Source: Entomortierella parvispora | Lineage: Eukaryota; Mortierellomycota; Mortierellomycetes; Mortierellales; Mortierellaceae | NCBI GenBank assembly: GCA_963573315.1 | Contig: OY752149.1 | Span: forward strand, 868,001 to 932,000 | Length of the DNA stretch: 64,000 nucleotides | Direction of reading: 5' to 3' | Shown: positions 31,381 to 44,531 of the stretch, piece by piece | How positions within the stretch are numbered: the first letter of the stretch is position 1 | How the letters are laid out: each line of letters opens with the position of its first letter | The notes under the pieces: model-generated | The model's database searches: none | The model's input: only the letters and a program-made list of their open reading frames with translations | What the model was told of the DNA's origin: nothing | Translations under genes and position numbers: made by a program

Positions 31381-33161
31381 GTCGGTGGAAGGATGGTTGT
31401 CTTGTGGTGTTTAGGTGGCTGATGGTAGGCAGAAGTGCGGGTTGGGTAAGAGGCAGGGGTGTCAACAGGGAAGAGATGAGGGAAGAAAAAGGAATGGAAC
31501 AATGGGACATTGACCATTGACTCTCATTCCCCCTTGCGATGGTGGCGAGAGAGCGCCGCCCCGTGACCCCTCCAAATGGCAGTTTGAGTTTTCACCTTTT
31601 TGAGGTTCCTTGTCGTTGTCCTTCCACCATCTCTTTTGTTTTGTGTGTAGCGTGGGTATTCGCGATTCCGCGTGCGTGTCCACAAGATGGGGTTGCTGTC
31701 CGTGCCTCCTGTTGTTTGTTGTGTCGTCTCGATCTGATAACGAAAACCAGCACACGGCTCGAAGCGCAGGCAGAAAGGAGAGCAAGAAGACTGATTGTCC
31801 ACCCTTTCTGTCATTATTATTCTTCTGGACAGACAATTCGACAGGATAGACATCACGTCCCAATCGTTCCTGTCCATGGCTCTAGAGGTCCGTGGCGTTC
31901 AACTGCTTCGGTGCTTCTTTTAAACCGGTCAGACGCTCGCTGCAACGTGGGGGAGGCGGGGACTGAAGGTCGCAGCGTTATGGATGGCGACAGGTGAATT
32001 TGCTGCACGAGTCAGAGAGGAGGAAGGCTATAGTCAAGACTTGACATGACCTGTTGCAACGATTCTGATCTCAACGTGTCTCGCACAGTCCGTTTTCTGT
32101 TGTAATTGGTCAGACAATCTAGGTTACATAGTGTATTCATGAAGAATAGATGAAAAGCAGTAGAGAACGAGGAGGATATGGTGTCATGGTATGATGGCAT
32201 GACACGACGACCGATTCCTTCTGCGGCGGCATGCGGAGCAGAGTGCGCCCAGTTTTCATGTTCAAGAAGCAGAAGACAGAAGAAAAGGTGCAGACGACCA
32301 GCAGTTTGGGATGGACGACAAGGGGTGGGCTGTGTGTGCAGAATACCGCAGACAGAGACAGCGCGGCAGGGCGAGGAATGCAAGTGCAGACAATAATGCA
32401 AGCAGCTGCAGCTAGACAGAGAGAGGGAGGGAGTGGAGTGGGACAGACACAGGAAGATCCTCCTCATCTCCACCCCCCTTTCGGCCTTTGTTTCTTTCCC
32501 GCGCATTGTCGTGTTGTCTGAGAACGGGGGGATGCAGTGGTGAAAGAGAGTGTGTGTTGTTTGTGAGGGTGACGATGAAGTGTGTGTGCGTGTGGGTGGG
32601 AGAGAACAGAAAATAATTTTCCTCTCTTTTCTTCTTCCCTTTCCCTCCTTCCTTCCGTCCTTCCTTTCTTCCTTCCTTCCTTGCCTCTTCATCGTCCTTT
32701 GTCCTTCACTCTTTGTCCATCCAGCTTTCCCTCCCCCCCCCACATTTCCTCCCTTCCTTTCCCTTCTCTCCCCCTGCTCTGTCTTCTCCTTGACCTTGCT
32801 CAGAGTCCAGTTTCCATTCCCTTTGCATGGCTCATTGTCCTTTCCTCTGCAAGGGATCAGCACTCGAGCTCATAATCGTACGGTGCTCCCTGATTGCATG
32901 CAACCATGTTGTCCCACCATTCTCTCCCTCGGGCTGTGCATCGCCTGCTGGGCTGTTTGCGCACGCATGCATGCATGCATGCATGCAATGCACAGACATC
33001 CGTTCATTCATTCTTTGACCAGACTCAACTCGCGCGTTCTACATCCATGTTTCCATCAAACTAATCAACATCTCTCTTCCCATCATCAATCTCCATCTCT
33101 TCTTGCCAATACTCCTACTTGCAGCCGTAGCCGCTCTCCATCCCTGTCCTCCCATTAGAGC
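31381..33161. other. Divergent region ferritin / kinase gene
   Basis: 1.78 kb between two divergent starts, rich in simple repeats: CCTT tracts (about 32640-32690), a C8 run near 32733-32740 and (GCAT)n at 32965-32986. A long minus ORF (32863-32012) is pure low-complexity translation. Presumably both promoters and leaders. Confidence 0.6.
32965..32986. repeat. (GCAT)n microsatellite
   Basis: Five and a half GCAT units, a self-complementary purine-pyrimidine alternating tract about 180 bp upstream of the kinase start. Confidence 0.9.
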
Positions 33162-36100
33162 ATGCCTCAGATGCAGGACCCTCAGCTGACACCCATTCAC
33201 CACCAGCATGTCTCCCTGCGACCGCCGCATTCTTCAGTCGTGACCCCGACAAACAGCGACATCATGCGCTCCACGCGGCGGACCTCGTCCAGCGCCACAG
33301 ACTATGACGAGTCCTTCTCGGACCTCGACTCCATCCTCGATGTGCCTTCTTCTCCCTCGCAGACCCATCCTGAATCATCGCCAGACAAAAAGAGCAGGAC
33401 CCCCCGTTTACGACTCAGTCTGAAGGACCTTCGTACTCCCAAGGTAGGCGTGCATGGTCCCCCAGATAGCGAATTGTCCCCAGACACTCAGCGCCCTCCT
33501 CGGTTGTCGCTGGAAGGTCCTCGGCTTCCCTTTGACCGTCGAGTGTCGCTCGACCTGCCGCCGTTTGAAGGGCGGACCTCATTCGATGCCATTGATCCTC
33601 GCAGGCGAGAACAGCTGGCGTCGCCTCCACAGCTCTCTGCTTCTGCCCCAAAGACCTCTTCCCGGTTCTCGTTCATTCACTCTCCGACCCCTTCCACACC
33701 GACCATGGCCCGCCCAGCCCATCATCGAAGCAGCACCACCCCGATCCACTCCCCGGCCCCATCTAGCATGAGCACCTCGCCTCGGCGGATGATGGCCTCC
33801 CCTTCACCGCAGCCAGTCAAGGAGACTCACACCATGATGAAGGACTACGACCCCACGACAGGCAACAAGATGATTAACAAGTACATGGTTGTCCGGGAAC
33901 TTGGACGCGGTGTTCATGGAAAGGTCAAGCTCTGCCGGGACACGGAGACCGACGAACTGTGTGTAAGTTGGAGCTTGCCTCTTTTCTCTCTTTCCCTCTT
34001 TTCCTACTCTATCCTCTCCATCGAGGCTACGAAACTGTTGTGTAGTATTGCACGTTCATGCTGTTGTGTTGTCCATCATGCAACGTAATCGAGCCCAACA
34101 GTCCCCTCCCGTCGCCTCCTTCCTTCTGTTCTAACCCCTTATCCTTCCCAATCCAATATTTCCCACGTCCCCAGGCCATAAAGATTGTGGACAAAACCAC
34201 TCGGAGGCGACTTGGACGAGCGCAAATATCGAATGAACAAAAGATCCGACGGGAGATTGCGATCATGAAAAAGTGCATCCATCCCAATGTCGTCCGATTA
34301 ATCGAGGTCATCGACGACCCTAGTGCCAGGAAGATATACCTTGGTAAGCAGCATCCTACACTCTACGCAGTGTAATTCACAATTGCCAGCATGTAGAAAC
34401 CACACCCGCTTTCATGATTCATACCACAGATCCTGATGTTTGCGCTCAACCAATAGTGCTGGAGTTTATGGAAGGAGGAGAGGTACGCTGGAAAGATATG
34501 GATGAAAAGCCGATTCTGCCCCTGGACGACGCTAGAGCAATCTTTCGTGACATTGTTCTGGGTCTGGAGTACCGTAAGTACCCATGTTTTCGAGCACTCA
34601 GTCGCGGTTTGCGTGCAGGATCCACGCATCCTTGACTTTATCTCACCACTTTTCTTTTTCCTGTCTGAGACAGTTCACATGCAGGGCATTATCCATAGAG
34701 ATATCAAACCGGCCAATTTGTTGCTGGCGGCGGATGGAACGGTCAAGATATCTGATTTTGGGGTGTCGCACTTTAGCGAGAAGAATGGACTTGAGCATGA
34801 CCTGGAGAACACACCAGTTGTCGACAAGATGGCCCAGATCACTCACTCGTCCAATCCGTTCGAGAATTTCTTTCGACATCCTGTATCACACTCGCCTCTG
34901 TTTTCTGGACGTAACCACATGGCATTTGGAAACGATCAGTCCCATTCACAATACCAACAATCACAATTCCCAACTCAACAGCAGCAGTGGGGTGATGACC
35001 TCGAGCTGGCAAAGACTGCTGGAAGTCCCGCCTTTTTCGCGCCTGAATTGTGTTACGCCTGTAAGAAACCTTGACCTATAATTACGATCCGTGGATAAAT
35101 CTGTGTTCATACCGAATCATTTCCTAATTCCTATATCTCTATTTTAGGCGAGTTCTCTCCAGCCCTATCTCCGGCCCCATCCACTGCATCGCAGACCTCA
35201 TTTATATTGACAGTACCTACACCAAGGACTAACCCGTCGACTCCAACAGGAACAATATCAGGACAGGGATATGTACCTCGACCGCCAATCACCAAAGCCA
35301 TTGATGTCTGGGCTCTTGGGGTCACGTTATACTGCTTTGTCTATGGTCGTTGTCCGTTCATTGCCGAGACAGAGTTTGAGCTTTTTAATATCATCTCCAG
35401 AAAGACCCCCAGTTATCAGGATTCCGTTCCAGGACGCGAATTTGTCAGCGATCAGCTGAAAGATTTACTTTCTAGACTCTTGGAAAAGGATGTTGGCAAG
35501 CGTATCACTCTGAAGGAAGTGAAGGTAAGGCAACGATCCAAAACAAAATGGTATATCGACATCCGTCTCAGAATATGTGTTTTGTTGACATGACATTATT
35601 TTTTTGTTTTTATTTTTATTTTGCAATCTTTTGCAATAGGAACATCCTTGGGTAATCGAGGACCTTGATGACCCAGAAGCGTGGCGGAATGAAACAGACC
35701 CATGCAACTATCAACGTGTTCATATCACAGAGGACGATCTTAAAGGCGCCGTCACAATCATGGACAGGATCAAAAACAGGATTCGAAAGCTTTCAGTCTC
35801 TCTTAGCAATTTCGGTCTCAATCGGAGACGAAGCAAATCAATCTCATCCAATGCTCCTGGTACGAGATAGCACCTCAATCTCTCGGAATCAGGTTGGAAA
35901 GCTGCATTGTAAAACATGACTGATCTAACATATCTGCTATCTATATTTTTTGAATGTTAGATTCCCCTACTGGCACACGTAGTCCAATCCCAATAATTCG
36001 ATCCCCAGTTCCAACAACATCCCAGTCGTCAGCCCATGCCACTGCGCAGCCCCACACATACACCAGCACCGTGCCCTTACCGGAGCGGTTTCAACACTTT

Positions 36101-36772
36101 CACTCTTATGGCACAAATACCAACCCCCTTCGATCAGCGCGATCCGATCGACCCCACAGCAGTTGCAGCAACACAAGCAGTGTTGAAGAAGTAGACGAAG
36201 AAACCTCTGGGTCCAGCTTGACTTCTGCCCATAACGGAGGCCGCAGGCATGTGTCGCGATCATCGGGAACTCTGGAACCTAGGCCCACATCCACCCATTC
36301 ATATTCAGCCGCTGCTAGTACTTCCTGGCGCACCCATTCGGATGACCACTTGGATCAGGGCCAAGGACAGCTCAGTCGCCGATCGCTCCCAGGCGGGGCC
36401 TCATTCAATGGAACAGCTAGTGCTAGAATTGTCCCCATAGGCCACAGCGGCCTTTCTAAAAGCTGGGTCAAGGATTTCTCGTCAGAGACGGATCAAACCT
36501 GCGGAGTATCTGTTCCAGCGGTGAATGTCAAGCCTACATCTACCTCTGCACCCTCCCTCATTGGATCGTCAGGGCATCAGCAACAACAGGAACAACATCA
36601 TAGTCATCGTATATCAACTCTCTCTCCTTCCTCGACCCTTGTTGCGGACATTGCTCAGGAACAGAGCGCACAGGGTCATAATCTGACTAAATCCCAAGAG
36701 TCCTTGACAAAGCCGTCTTCGTCCCCGACCTCTGTTCTCTCTGATCAGCTAGCAGACTCTCAAGGGTTGTAA
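33162..36772 (+). CDS. Ser/Thr protein kinase, CaMKK / Ssp1 / Sak1-like (AMPK-activating)
   Basis: Seven exons (33162-33962, 34175-34343, 34457-34573, 34674-35060, 35148-35524, 35640-35859, 35961-36772) give 960 residues. After a 238-residue Ser/Pro-rich N-terminus the kinase domain starts [19 protein letters not shown], with the Lys in AIKIVDK (~270), Glu-bearing helix [21 protein letters not shown] (~371), ISDFGVSHF and [20 protein letters not shown] and the NKYMVV lead are typical of the Ssp1/Tos3/Sak1 group, which phosphorylates Snf1/AMPK. The domain carries a long insert between DFG and APE and another after it. The tail has basic [13 protein letters not shown] and RRRSKSIS sites, then Ser/Thr-rich disorder. 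Exact subfamily is inferred. Confidence 0.9.
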
Positions 36773-37066
36773 AATAAAACATTAAAAGCTAGAGCTAGAT
36801 ATGACCCCCCCTCCTCCCCTCCCGTCAATGCTGAACGCACAGGAATACCCGAGACAAAGAAAAATGTCGAAGTTTGCGAATTTTGCACGTGTATGAGTAC
36901 TGTATGAGTGAATGAGGTAAGTTTTTGGTGGCGGAAAACGAAATACTCAAAAAACGTGGCTTATTTTGCCGGCGAACATCACGATTCGCATCTTCATTTT
37001 CCTTCTTCATCAATGGCATCTTGACCTTGCCCCTACAACGGTCTCGATCCCAGCATTTCCGGAAAC

Positions 37067-37851
37067 ATGACGGAGGCAGGCATTGATATTAAACGCTTTA
37101 AGGAGCTCTTGAACATTTTCAGAGACCCACTGAATGTAAAAGCTCTGATCGAAGGGAAAAGTGGTACACGCTATTCCAACGACATGCAAGGCACGAAGAA
37201 TACCAACATCATTTCCTAACAAGACTGATCTTTACAATAGGAGCCTACCTTCTCGAGAAAGGGAAATACCCGAAACCTAACCAGAAATTTAATCTTCTGC
37301 GAGCAAGAACGGTTGGCGGGAATCAGGTCTACATTTTGATCGCAGTCGTGTTCCTGGTGAGGAAGTTTGAAGGGCTCGTGCACGATCTACCGGTGATGAC
37401 AAAAAAGGAGACTTTCAGGCCTTCTCGCGATGGACTTTATTTCAGGGAATGGGCATATAAACTGGAGCTCCAGGAGCCAGCTCTGCTAGGAGTGTCGGGA
37501 CAGGCTTATTGGTCCATTTACGATCGACTTATGAAAAGTTACGCAGACTACAAGTGCATGAGCGAGGCTTTCAAAGAAGAATGCGTATTCGAGCCAACCC
37601 ACCTCTTCAGATGGGTAAGGAGACTTTCCGAGCTGAATGAGATCTTTTTCAGCCTTGCATTCCCAGACTTTGAACGACGGGGCGAGGTACAGGAAACAAG
37701 GGAGAAGAAGCAGCATGCTCATTCGCGGCCGCGGTCACCGTCAGCCGATTGTGGCGCCATGGCGACTCTTACTGAAGGATCGGCTAAACGGAGGAAGACG
37801 AATGACCATGAAGATCAGTCTGGCAATTCATACAATAATCATGAGATGTGA
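37067..37851 (+). CDS. Unrecognised 235-aa protein
   Basis: Two exons, 37067-37163 and 37241-37851, with a CTAAC branch site before the acceptor. The protein runs MTEAGIDIKRFKELLNIFRD, a junction at EGKSGAYLLEKGKYPKPNQ, a central globular-looking region (VGGNQVYILIAVVFLVRKFEGL, FREWAYKLELQEPALLGVSGQ, YWSIYDRLMKSYADYKCMSEAFKEE), and a basic nuclear-type tail with SAKRRKTN. No known domain recognised. The KRRK tail hints at a nuclear protein. It lies between the kinase and the Tudor-BRCT gene, all on one strand, each with its own promoter space. Confidence 0.7.
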
Positions 37852-38175
37852 CGGGTGCTTTCACTGTTGCCACCAACGCGTCCACAGCGTCAACTGGGGT
37901 GTCCCGCCTCTGTTTCCTCTTTTGCCTATTGCAGGAGAGCGCGGCGCGGCGTTTGCGCCTCTTGAAAAGGGCGGATTCCTTTCCTTGGTCGCTTTCGTCT
38001 CTTTCTTTTTCGTTTTTGTTGCCATCGGTGTCCCCCTCTGCCTGCACATCCTGGCATCAGAGCCGTCTGCATTTTGCTGCATTTATTCATCCATTCATTC
38101 ATCCGCTCATTGCATTCTTACTGGCACATTGGCATTGGCACATCTCCCTCTCACTCTCCTCTCTCACCATTCACC
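37852..38175. other. Short intergenic, upstream of Tudor-BRCT gene
   Basis: 324 bp with CATT repeats and CT-rich leader up to the ATG at 38176. No gene seen. Confidence 0.6.
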
Positions 38176-41100
38176 ATGTCTGATCCGCCTCCTATGAGGA
38201 AGAGTGCCTCCAAGAGTCCACCCATGCTGCCCATGCTGCCCGTACACCTGACACCTCCCCGCCCCCGTTCCACGACGACCACCCCTCCTCCTACATCCTC
38301 CACAAGTCAGCAGCATTCCCGCAGAATCTCAACTAGCGATATTGGAGTTCTCAAACTCTCTGGCCAAGTGTCGCAGAACGACGAGCGTCTGCCACCGATC
38401 ACCGCCGCAGGGCAGACCTCTCTCGGCTCTGGAAGCGAGAGTGGCTCCAGTGGCCCGTTAGACCCCAATATCTCTCAACTTCCGTTCTTGGATGTTTCGC
38501 CCGCAGGCCCTGCAAGTAAGTCACCTTTTTCGCCTTTTTTTTTTTTTTTTTTTTGTTGTTGTGTCGCAGGCATCTGTTGCATGTCATCCAGGCATAGAGT
38601 GTGTGGTAATAATATTCGTCGCTCTCCTTCTTTGTTCCTCCTTTCCCACCGCAATAGACACCTCACTCACTCTGGACTCGACCACCAATCAGCAAACACA
38701 TACCCAGGAGGTGATCCGCCGACGACAGACAGGATATGCTTACGTTGCAGACTCTCAATCGGTCGACGCGCTCTTGTTCCCAGACATGGGCACCCATCCG
38801 GGACCAGCGGCCCTGGGCGAGACCAGCTTCACTCATAACTCTGACAACAGCATAAACTCCTCGGACCAGAGTAACCTGTCCATCCATTCTGGTAACAGTA
38901 CCTTATCCATCCGTTCTGGATCCAACAGCAGCAATCGAACCCACAGTAGTGGTAGTCAGGCCGGTCATTCCAGTGGGTCCCTAAACAGTCGCTCTTCCGG
39001 TTCCCAAGCAGAGTCTCAACCAGAATCAACGTATTCAGATATTAGCTTCTCCAACGTGGAAACCTCGACACCTCGACAAACTCCCAACCGACATCCCTCT
39101 CAACTCTCCACACCTTCGGATGGGGATCAGCACCTGTTGTCCTCGCCACTTTCACCTACAGGTCGGTACTCGACTTCGCAACGGTCACCGGATTATCATG
39201 GTAGAGGAGGCGGCGGCGCAGGAGGGTCGATGGATCATTTCGTGAGGTCGGCCATTGCACTGCCAGGTCCATCGCCTCCTTCGGCTCATTTGTCGAAACG
39301 AAAGGTTACTACGATCCCTGAGAATAGGGCCGAGGAAGAAGAGGAGGAGGAGCGTTCTTCAGGAGAGGTTGCGTTGGATGATTTGCCCACACAGATCCTG
39401 GAGCGATTCGATTCAAATTTGGAGGAGACTCCAGCACTCTCCGTTCCGCTAGTAGATGATGATGATGACGGTGAAGTAGGGGACGACGAAATAGACCTAG
39501 TGGCACTAGCAGAGCTGAATAGTCAAGATATTCACGAAGCCGCGGGATTGACACAGTCGAGCTCTAGACTTTTCGAGGCCAGGAAGACTGCCACAACAAC
39601 TACACGAACCACTTCAACCATCGTCGCGTCAGCATCTTCCTCCTCATCCTCCAGAGCGGTCTCGACGGCGACTGGGAAGAGAGAGCAAGAGAGCGAGGTG
39701 GATCATGGCTTGGGATTGAATGATTATTATACCAGCGACGAGGACGATGACTCGAATCGCTCAAACTCGACCGCAGGACCAGGCATCGATCTTCATATCT
39801 CGCAGTCACAGGCTAATATCGAAGAGTTTCTGCTTCCAAGATCACGCCAGGCCTCGGTGGTCATGCCTCAGCCTCCTGCTTCATCGTTATCCACCAGTGT
39901 CACAACCTCAACGGCGACAGCAACGGCGGCAACACTCAGCGGCAACAAGACCAGCGTTCAAACAGCTACTGCAGGGACTCAGACAGATCAAACCGCGGAT
40001 CTAGCACAAGATATCTTGCAGTCTAGAGCTAGGACGCCCACGCCTCCTACCCGTGCTGGCAATGCGATTTCCTTGAATGATTCTCCGACCGAGAGAAGCA
40101 AGCGAACATTGAGAGGATCTCGACGCTCAAGCGGCAGTCTTGGCTCTCAGGAGCTTGCATCTTCGCAGAATAGTGGACACTCGTCTTCATCAGCGCCTAG
40201 CTCGTTTATTGAAAGGCTGGCACGGGCTCAACAGGAAGGTGGTAATGCTTCGGATGAAGAGTTAGAAGGACCCATCCATCCCATCATGAGCAAGCGGCGT
40301 AGGGTCGGTGTAACCCGAGTCCCTTCTTCAGTGGAGGATGAGGCGGAGAAGCAGTTCTGGTTGGGTTCAGATGCCGTGGAGCCAGCAACATCTGGGAAAG
40401 AGAGAAAGGGCAGAAGTCGACCAGGAGAGGATGATTCTGAGAATGAGGAAGGACGCCATCGAGCAAGTCGATCCCGGTCTGGATCCCAAGATATTTCGTC
40501 GTTCCCAGATGAGGGCCTCTCGGAATTGGATTTTGGAGCTTTTACGGATGGATCACAGCAGGCTGGAGAGCCAGAAGGGGATGAGGCAGCGGAGCCAGAG
40601 TCTGCTGGGCATGGACCTTCAACCCCTCCACCCGCACCACCGACTTCGTCTCCCTCTACGCGCAAGTCCAGACGACGCATCGGCTCCCCTCCTCCTGAGC
40701 CCCCAAGAGTCTCTCCCAGACGCGTGCCCCCACGTCAGTTACGCTTACGGTCCACGTCTGCGAGTAATCTCGCCCGGGGTAGTCAGTCCTCACAGACGCT
40801 CTCACAGACGGCCTCGACCGCGCCTGCCCGTGTGTCTCGTCGAAGGATGCAGTCGACGGTGGATGCATCCCGGGTTTACAAGACAGACGACCCTGTGTGG
40901 GCACGATGGCGTAAATCGTTCTATGCTGGTAGGGTGGTACGTAAGAATAATCAGCTGTACGATATTCACTTTTTGGACGATGATATCGCGTCTTGTGAGA
41001 AAACACAGATGCGGCCCTTCAAGTTGAAACTTGGAACCCATGTTATGGCCAAGAAGACGGAATCTATGGATTACGAAGCAGCGGTCGAAGGAATCCAGAT

Positions 41101-42762
41101 GTCGACCATGTTGGAGCAGTCTAGAGTGGATGTTCGATTTTCAGACGACACAGAGGCCAACTTGTCCTTGAATCAAATCAGTCTGACGACGGAAATGATG
41201 GCCCAATTAGACGAGGAAATGAATTGGGACTCGGACAGCTCTACTGTTGTTGGTCATGGTACGGGCACTGGACCCAGCGCTAAAGGTGCCAGCAAACGAG
41301 GTTCGTCCTCACAGGTCCGTCGGGAGGCTTCCTTTGTTGAGCCATTGACAGGTCCATCGTACAGTCAGTCGAGCGACCTATTCTCGACACAGCAGACAGG
41401 TTCGACGGCTGGCTCGCCTGTCCTGAGGACACCCACCAAGGGTAAAAGCAGTCGGTTTGCGGCTGCTCAAAAGTCTTTTGCAGCACCATCTACCCCAACC
41501 CGTCGTTCCAAAGGATCGGGTCAGAGTCCTGTATCGGGCACCCCGGTCCGACGTGCTAAAGGTAAAAATACAAAACGAGAAAAGATCCTCGAGATATTCC
41601 CTTTATGAGGAGAGTGAGGTTGAAGAATATTTTGCTAAATCTCAGCCTTTTCTCCCCATCCCATTGTGCTTTGTCTTTATCAAGCGCTTTTAGATCTTTT
41701 CAAGGATATGCGGTTTGTTTTGTCGTTGACCGGACCTGGAGGTAGCAAGGACCTTGGTACGTGCCCTCTTCACCTTCCACTCCTTCCTTCAAAATGAGAA
41801 TACCAGAAATGATTAATTCGCTTTTGTAATCTTCTACCTGGATCGTTTGTATCCTTTTTCGTTACCATAGAGCACGAGACAGCGTCTAAAATCAAGGCTG
41901 GAGGTGGTACGGTCCTTGAAGACTTCACGACTCTGATGGATCCCACTCAGGAGGTGGACCTTACCAACGTGATCTTGATCTCGTTCACAACCTTGAGAAC
42001 GGCAAAGTACATATCTGCCCTGGCTCTCAATATCCCTCGTCTGTCGTATCGTTGGATCGATGCTTGCAGTGAAGCTGTAAGACTCTCTCGAAAGGATAAG
42101 CGCCCTCCTCCCCTTTTTTATGTCGAGGATTGTTTTCTGACGTGCGCCCTTTATTGGCCCTTCAATACAATAGCGTCAATTGCAGCCTCACCATTCCTAC
42201 CATTTGCCAACTGGTTTTTCCAAAGAGCTACAGACGATCGTGTCCAGTATTCCTCAACATTCCACTGGAATTTTTGATGGACTCGTCATTGGCCTCTGTG
42301 GAGGCGTGTCTATTAGGGTAAGTTTGCTGTTATATTTTAAAGCCTTACGTTCCAACAAACCATAAAGCCCCCCTAAGCCCTAAATTCTCTGTCCGCGTTC
42401 CTTGTCCTCTTCTTGTTCTGTACTTTTAGAACGCCTGGGAGCGTAATTTGTTGGCGGCAGGGGCAAAGGAGGTCAAGGAAGTCCATGCAAAGACGGGACC
42501 GATGAATTGCAACTACATTGTCTTTTTCAATACCAAGGCCTATAACTCGTTCATTGAATCTAACAAGAACGTGCCTTCGCTCTGTAATGAATGGCTGATT
42601 CAATGTCTAATCAACCAGCGGATTGTCTCCATCCATGGACACCCAAGCTACACGGATCTTGAAAAGAGGGATAGCCCTCAGCAACAACAACAATCGCAAC
42701 ACCAGCAGCCCCACCATCATCACACTGCCGGCTCTTCAACATCTGGAGGACACTCCAGTTAG
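38176..42762 (+). CDS. DNA-damage checkpoint adaptor, Tudor + tandem BRCT (Crb2/Rad9/53BP1 type)
   Basis: Exons 38176-38515, 38658-41561, 41694-41756, 41871-42076, 42186-42317 and 42430-42762 give 1325 residues. A long Ser/Thr/Gln-rich N-terminus with many SQ/TQ sites (ATM/ATR-type targets) precedes a Tudor-like fold at about 853-905 (DDPVWARWRKSFYAGRVVRKNNQLYDIHFLDDD). At 1081-1310 are two BRCT repeats: FKDMRFVLSLTG ... LSYRWIDACSE, then STGIFDGLVIGLCGG ... VPSLCNEWLIQCLINQR. This order is that of Crb2/Rad9/53BP1, which bind methylated and phosphorylated chromatin and recruit checkpoint kinases. The C-terminal Gln/His-rich tail is unusual. Very weak primary identity outside the domains is normal for the family. 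Confidence 0.9.
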
Positions 42763-43370
42763 TTATGCCGATGATTGAAGAAAGTCAATTGTCCCATGCT
42801 CTTTTGTTGTAGTTGTACTAGTCATCATTAAAGATGACGAATGTCTTTGTTCGTGTTTATTATTATGTTCACTTTGTCCCATTGAGTTTGTTGGACACTT
42901 GGACACTTGGACACTTGTTGACCACATTCATTCTAGAATGTTCAGAGAACTGAAAGCTCCCGCGGAACTGCCCTGGCTACCAAGTGGGTTTCGCCCTGGA
43001 GGCACCAGGTGGACCACGCAACAAGGAAAGAAGGGACACCAGCATCCCTCAAGAATAACCTACAATCCCATCCCTGCAGAATTCGACTTTTAGATCCGCC
43101 TTCCCACCCTAGGATTCAAAAATTTGGGGAGGAATTGCTTTCCGAGAATTTCCAAGAAGAGGCTCGCGGCTCCTTAGGAAGTGATACCTCCTTTGTCTGC
43201 CAAAAAGATACCCCTTCTAGAATGCATCCACGCTGGCCGTTTTCCTCAGCTTTCCCTATGGTATTCTTACTTTTCCCAAAGTAAGTAATAATGTAGCGTC
43301 GGGGTCCGGCTGCATGGCTCTCTCACTGCCTCTCCAGAAACATGTGACAGTTGCGGAGCTTTGTTTGGTT
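42763..43370. other. Intergenic with relic tail of the adjacent cell-surface gene family
   Basis: Three GGACACTT units at about 42895-42918. Segment ~42940-43010 resembles, on the minus strand, the last codons of the two intact genes to the right (GAACTGAAAGCTCC...GGAACTG against GAGCTGAAGCTCC...GGAACTG), so it is a fifth, almost erased family copy. The rest is unique. Confidence 0.5.
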
Positions 43371-44531
43371 TTACTGGATAGACGTGGCCACATTCGGTCT
43401 TGGATGATTCGAAAGCTGCAAGTTCTCACTGAAATGTCCTTGACTGCCAGGTGAGTTGCCGACCACCGGAGGCAGGGCGGTTGTGGGTGTGTGGGGCTCA
43501 ACGGTCATGGAAGGTGCCGACGGTCCCTCAGGTTGATGATGTTGTTGTCTTTGCGACTGCTCTAACTGGAGCTGCAGCAGCCGGATCTGTTGTCGAATTT
43601 CTTCCTCCTTTTGTTGCTTGCGCTGCTGCTGCTCCTCTGCCGTGCTTTGATCACCGAGGAACGATTTTTGTTGTTGTTGCTGCTGCTGTTGTTGTTCATT
43701 TTTCGGCAGTGAGCCCAGGCCAAGATAACCTTTTTCTTCCATGAGCACGGAGGCCCCGACAAGGATGGTTGGGTCTCCTTTGAGTTCCCCGTCAAGTTTC
43801 TGAACGTCTGCGTCTAGCCCGGACTCTTCTCCTTCAGGCGAGGATCTCTTGTTCTTACGTCTCCTCCAGATACCGTACACGACTGCAACCAACACCACCA
43901 AGACCCCAACAACAATCCCGACTACTGCCCCTGTTGACAGGGATCCACTGCTGCTATCAGAAATATCGCTTTCGCTTGGCCATGGAGTTGAAGACGGCGG
44001 GAAAATCGACCAGGTTGGAGATATATCTGAGGAGATTGTCGTAGTGGTCGGCGGAGTTGTGGGAATCGTTGGAGTGATTGTCTCAGTAGTCGGTAGAGGC
44101 AACGCCGTGGTCACGGTGGTCGTGGTCAATAGAGAAGCAGCACTCAGGATTTGGAAGGAGCCAGAGTAGGTTGTGGGGTTGACAACAATCGACAAAGAGA
44201 AAGTCTTGGAGACATCAGCATAGGCAGCGGGGACAGTCCAGGAGAAGCTTCCTTGGGTCACAACGCTGCAGTCGATATAGCCGACAGTCTCGAGGAAGAA
44301 AACATTTTCAGTGTTGGTCGCATCGATGAGCTGGACCTCAGTACGGGTTGGGGTTGCCGAGATGCTGGTAAAGGGGTAAACGCAGGGGTTGATCCAAGAA
44401 TAGGTGGCGTTCTTGCCGCCGATGAAGGACACTTGAGGGCCAACAGGGTTGGTGAACATAATGTGATCATTGGTGCCCTGCGCTGCGACGACGGCGACGG
44501 TGGCCATGGCGACAGCAGACCTTATGAGCAT
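43371..44531 (-). CDS. Secreted/type I membrane protein, Kre9/KNH-like ectodomain, copy 1
   Basis: 386 residues from the ATG at 44531; the upstream in-frame ATG (44549) lies before the hydrophobic signal sequence and has no counterpart in the paralogue. Signal peptide MLIRSAVAMATVAVVAAQG. The ectodomain (~20-140) has the IMFTNPVG...GGKNATYSWI, VQLIDATN, VGYIDCS, FSWTVPAAYA and YSGSFQI spacing of the Ser/Thr-rich Kre9/KNH-type beta-sandwich of fungal cell-surface proteins. A Thr/Pro-rich stalk, one membrane helix (AVVGIVVGVLVVLVAVVYGIW) and stop-transfer RRRKNKR follow. The cytoplasmic tail has two Gln-rich tracts and a conserved terminus (LQLSNHPRPNV). Role unknown; wall sensor-like architecture. 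Intronless. Confidence 0.8.
   Translation of the reverse strand: MLIRSAVAMATVAVVAAQGTNDHIMFTNPVGPQVSFIGGKNATYSWINPCVYPFTSISATPTRTEVQLIDATNTENVFFLETVGYIDCSVVTQGSFSWTVPAAYADVSKTFSLSIVVNPTTYSGSFQILSAASLLTTTTVTTALPLPTTETITPTIPTTPPTTTTISSDISPTWSIFPPSSTPWPSESDISDSSSGSLSTGAVVGIVVGVLVVLVAVVYGIWRRRKNKRSSPEGEESGLDADVQKLDGELKGDPTILVGASVLMEEKGYLGLGSLPKNEQQQQQQQQQKSFLGDQSTAEEQQQRKQQKEEEIRQQIRLLQLQLEQSQRQQHHQPEGPSAPSMTVEPHTPTTALPPVVGNSPGSQGHFSENLQLSNHPRPNVATSIQ

Noticed and set aside
32012-32863. 283-codon minus-strand ORF
   Set aside because: Translation of simple repeats (runs of RKE/SF/PPS) in the divergent promoter; no domain, no splice logic.
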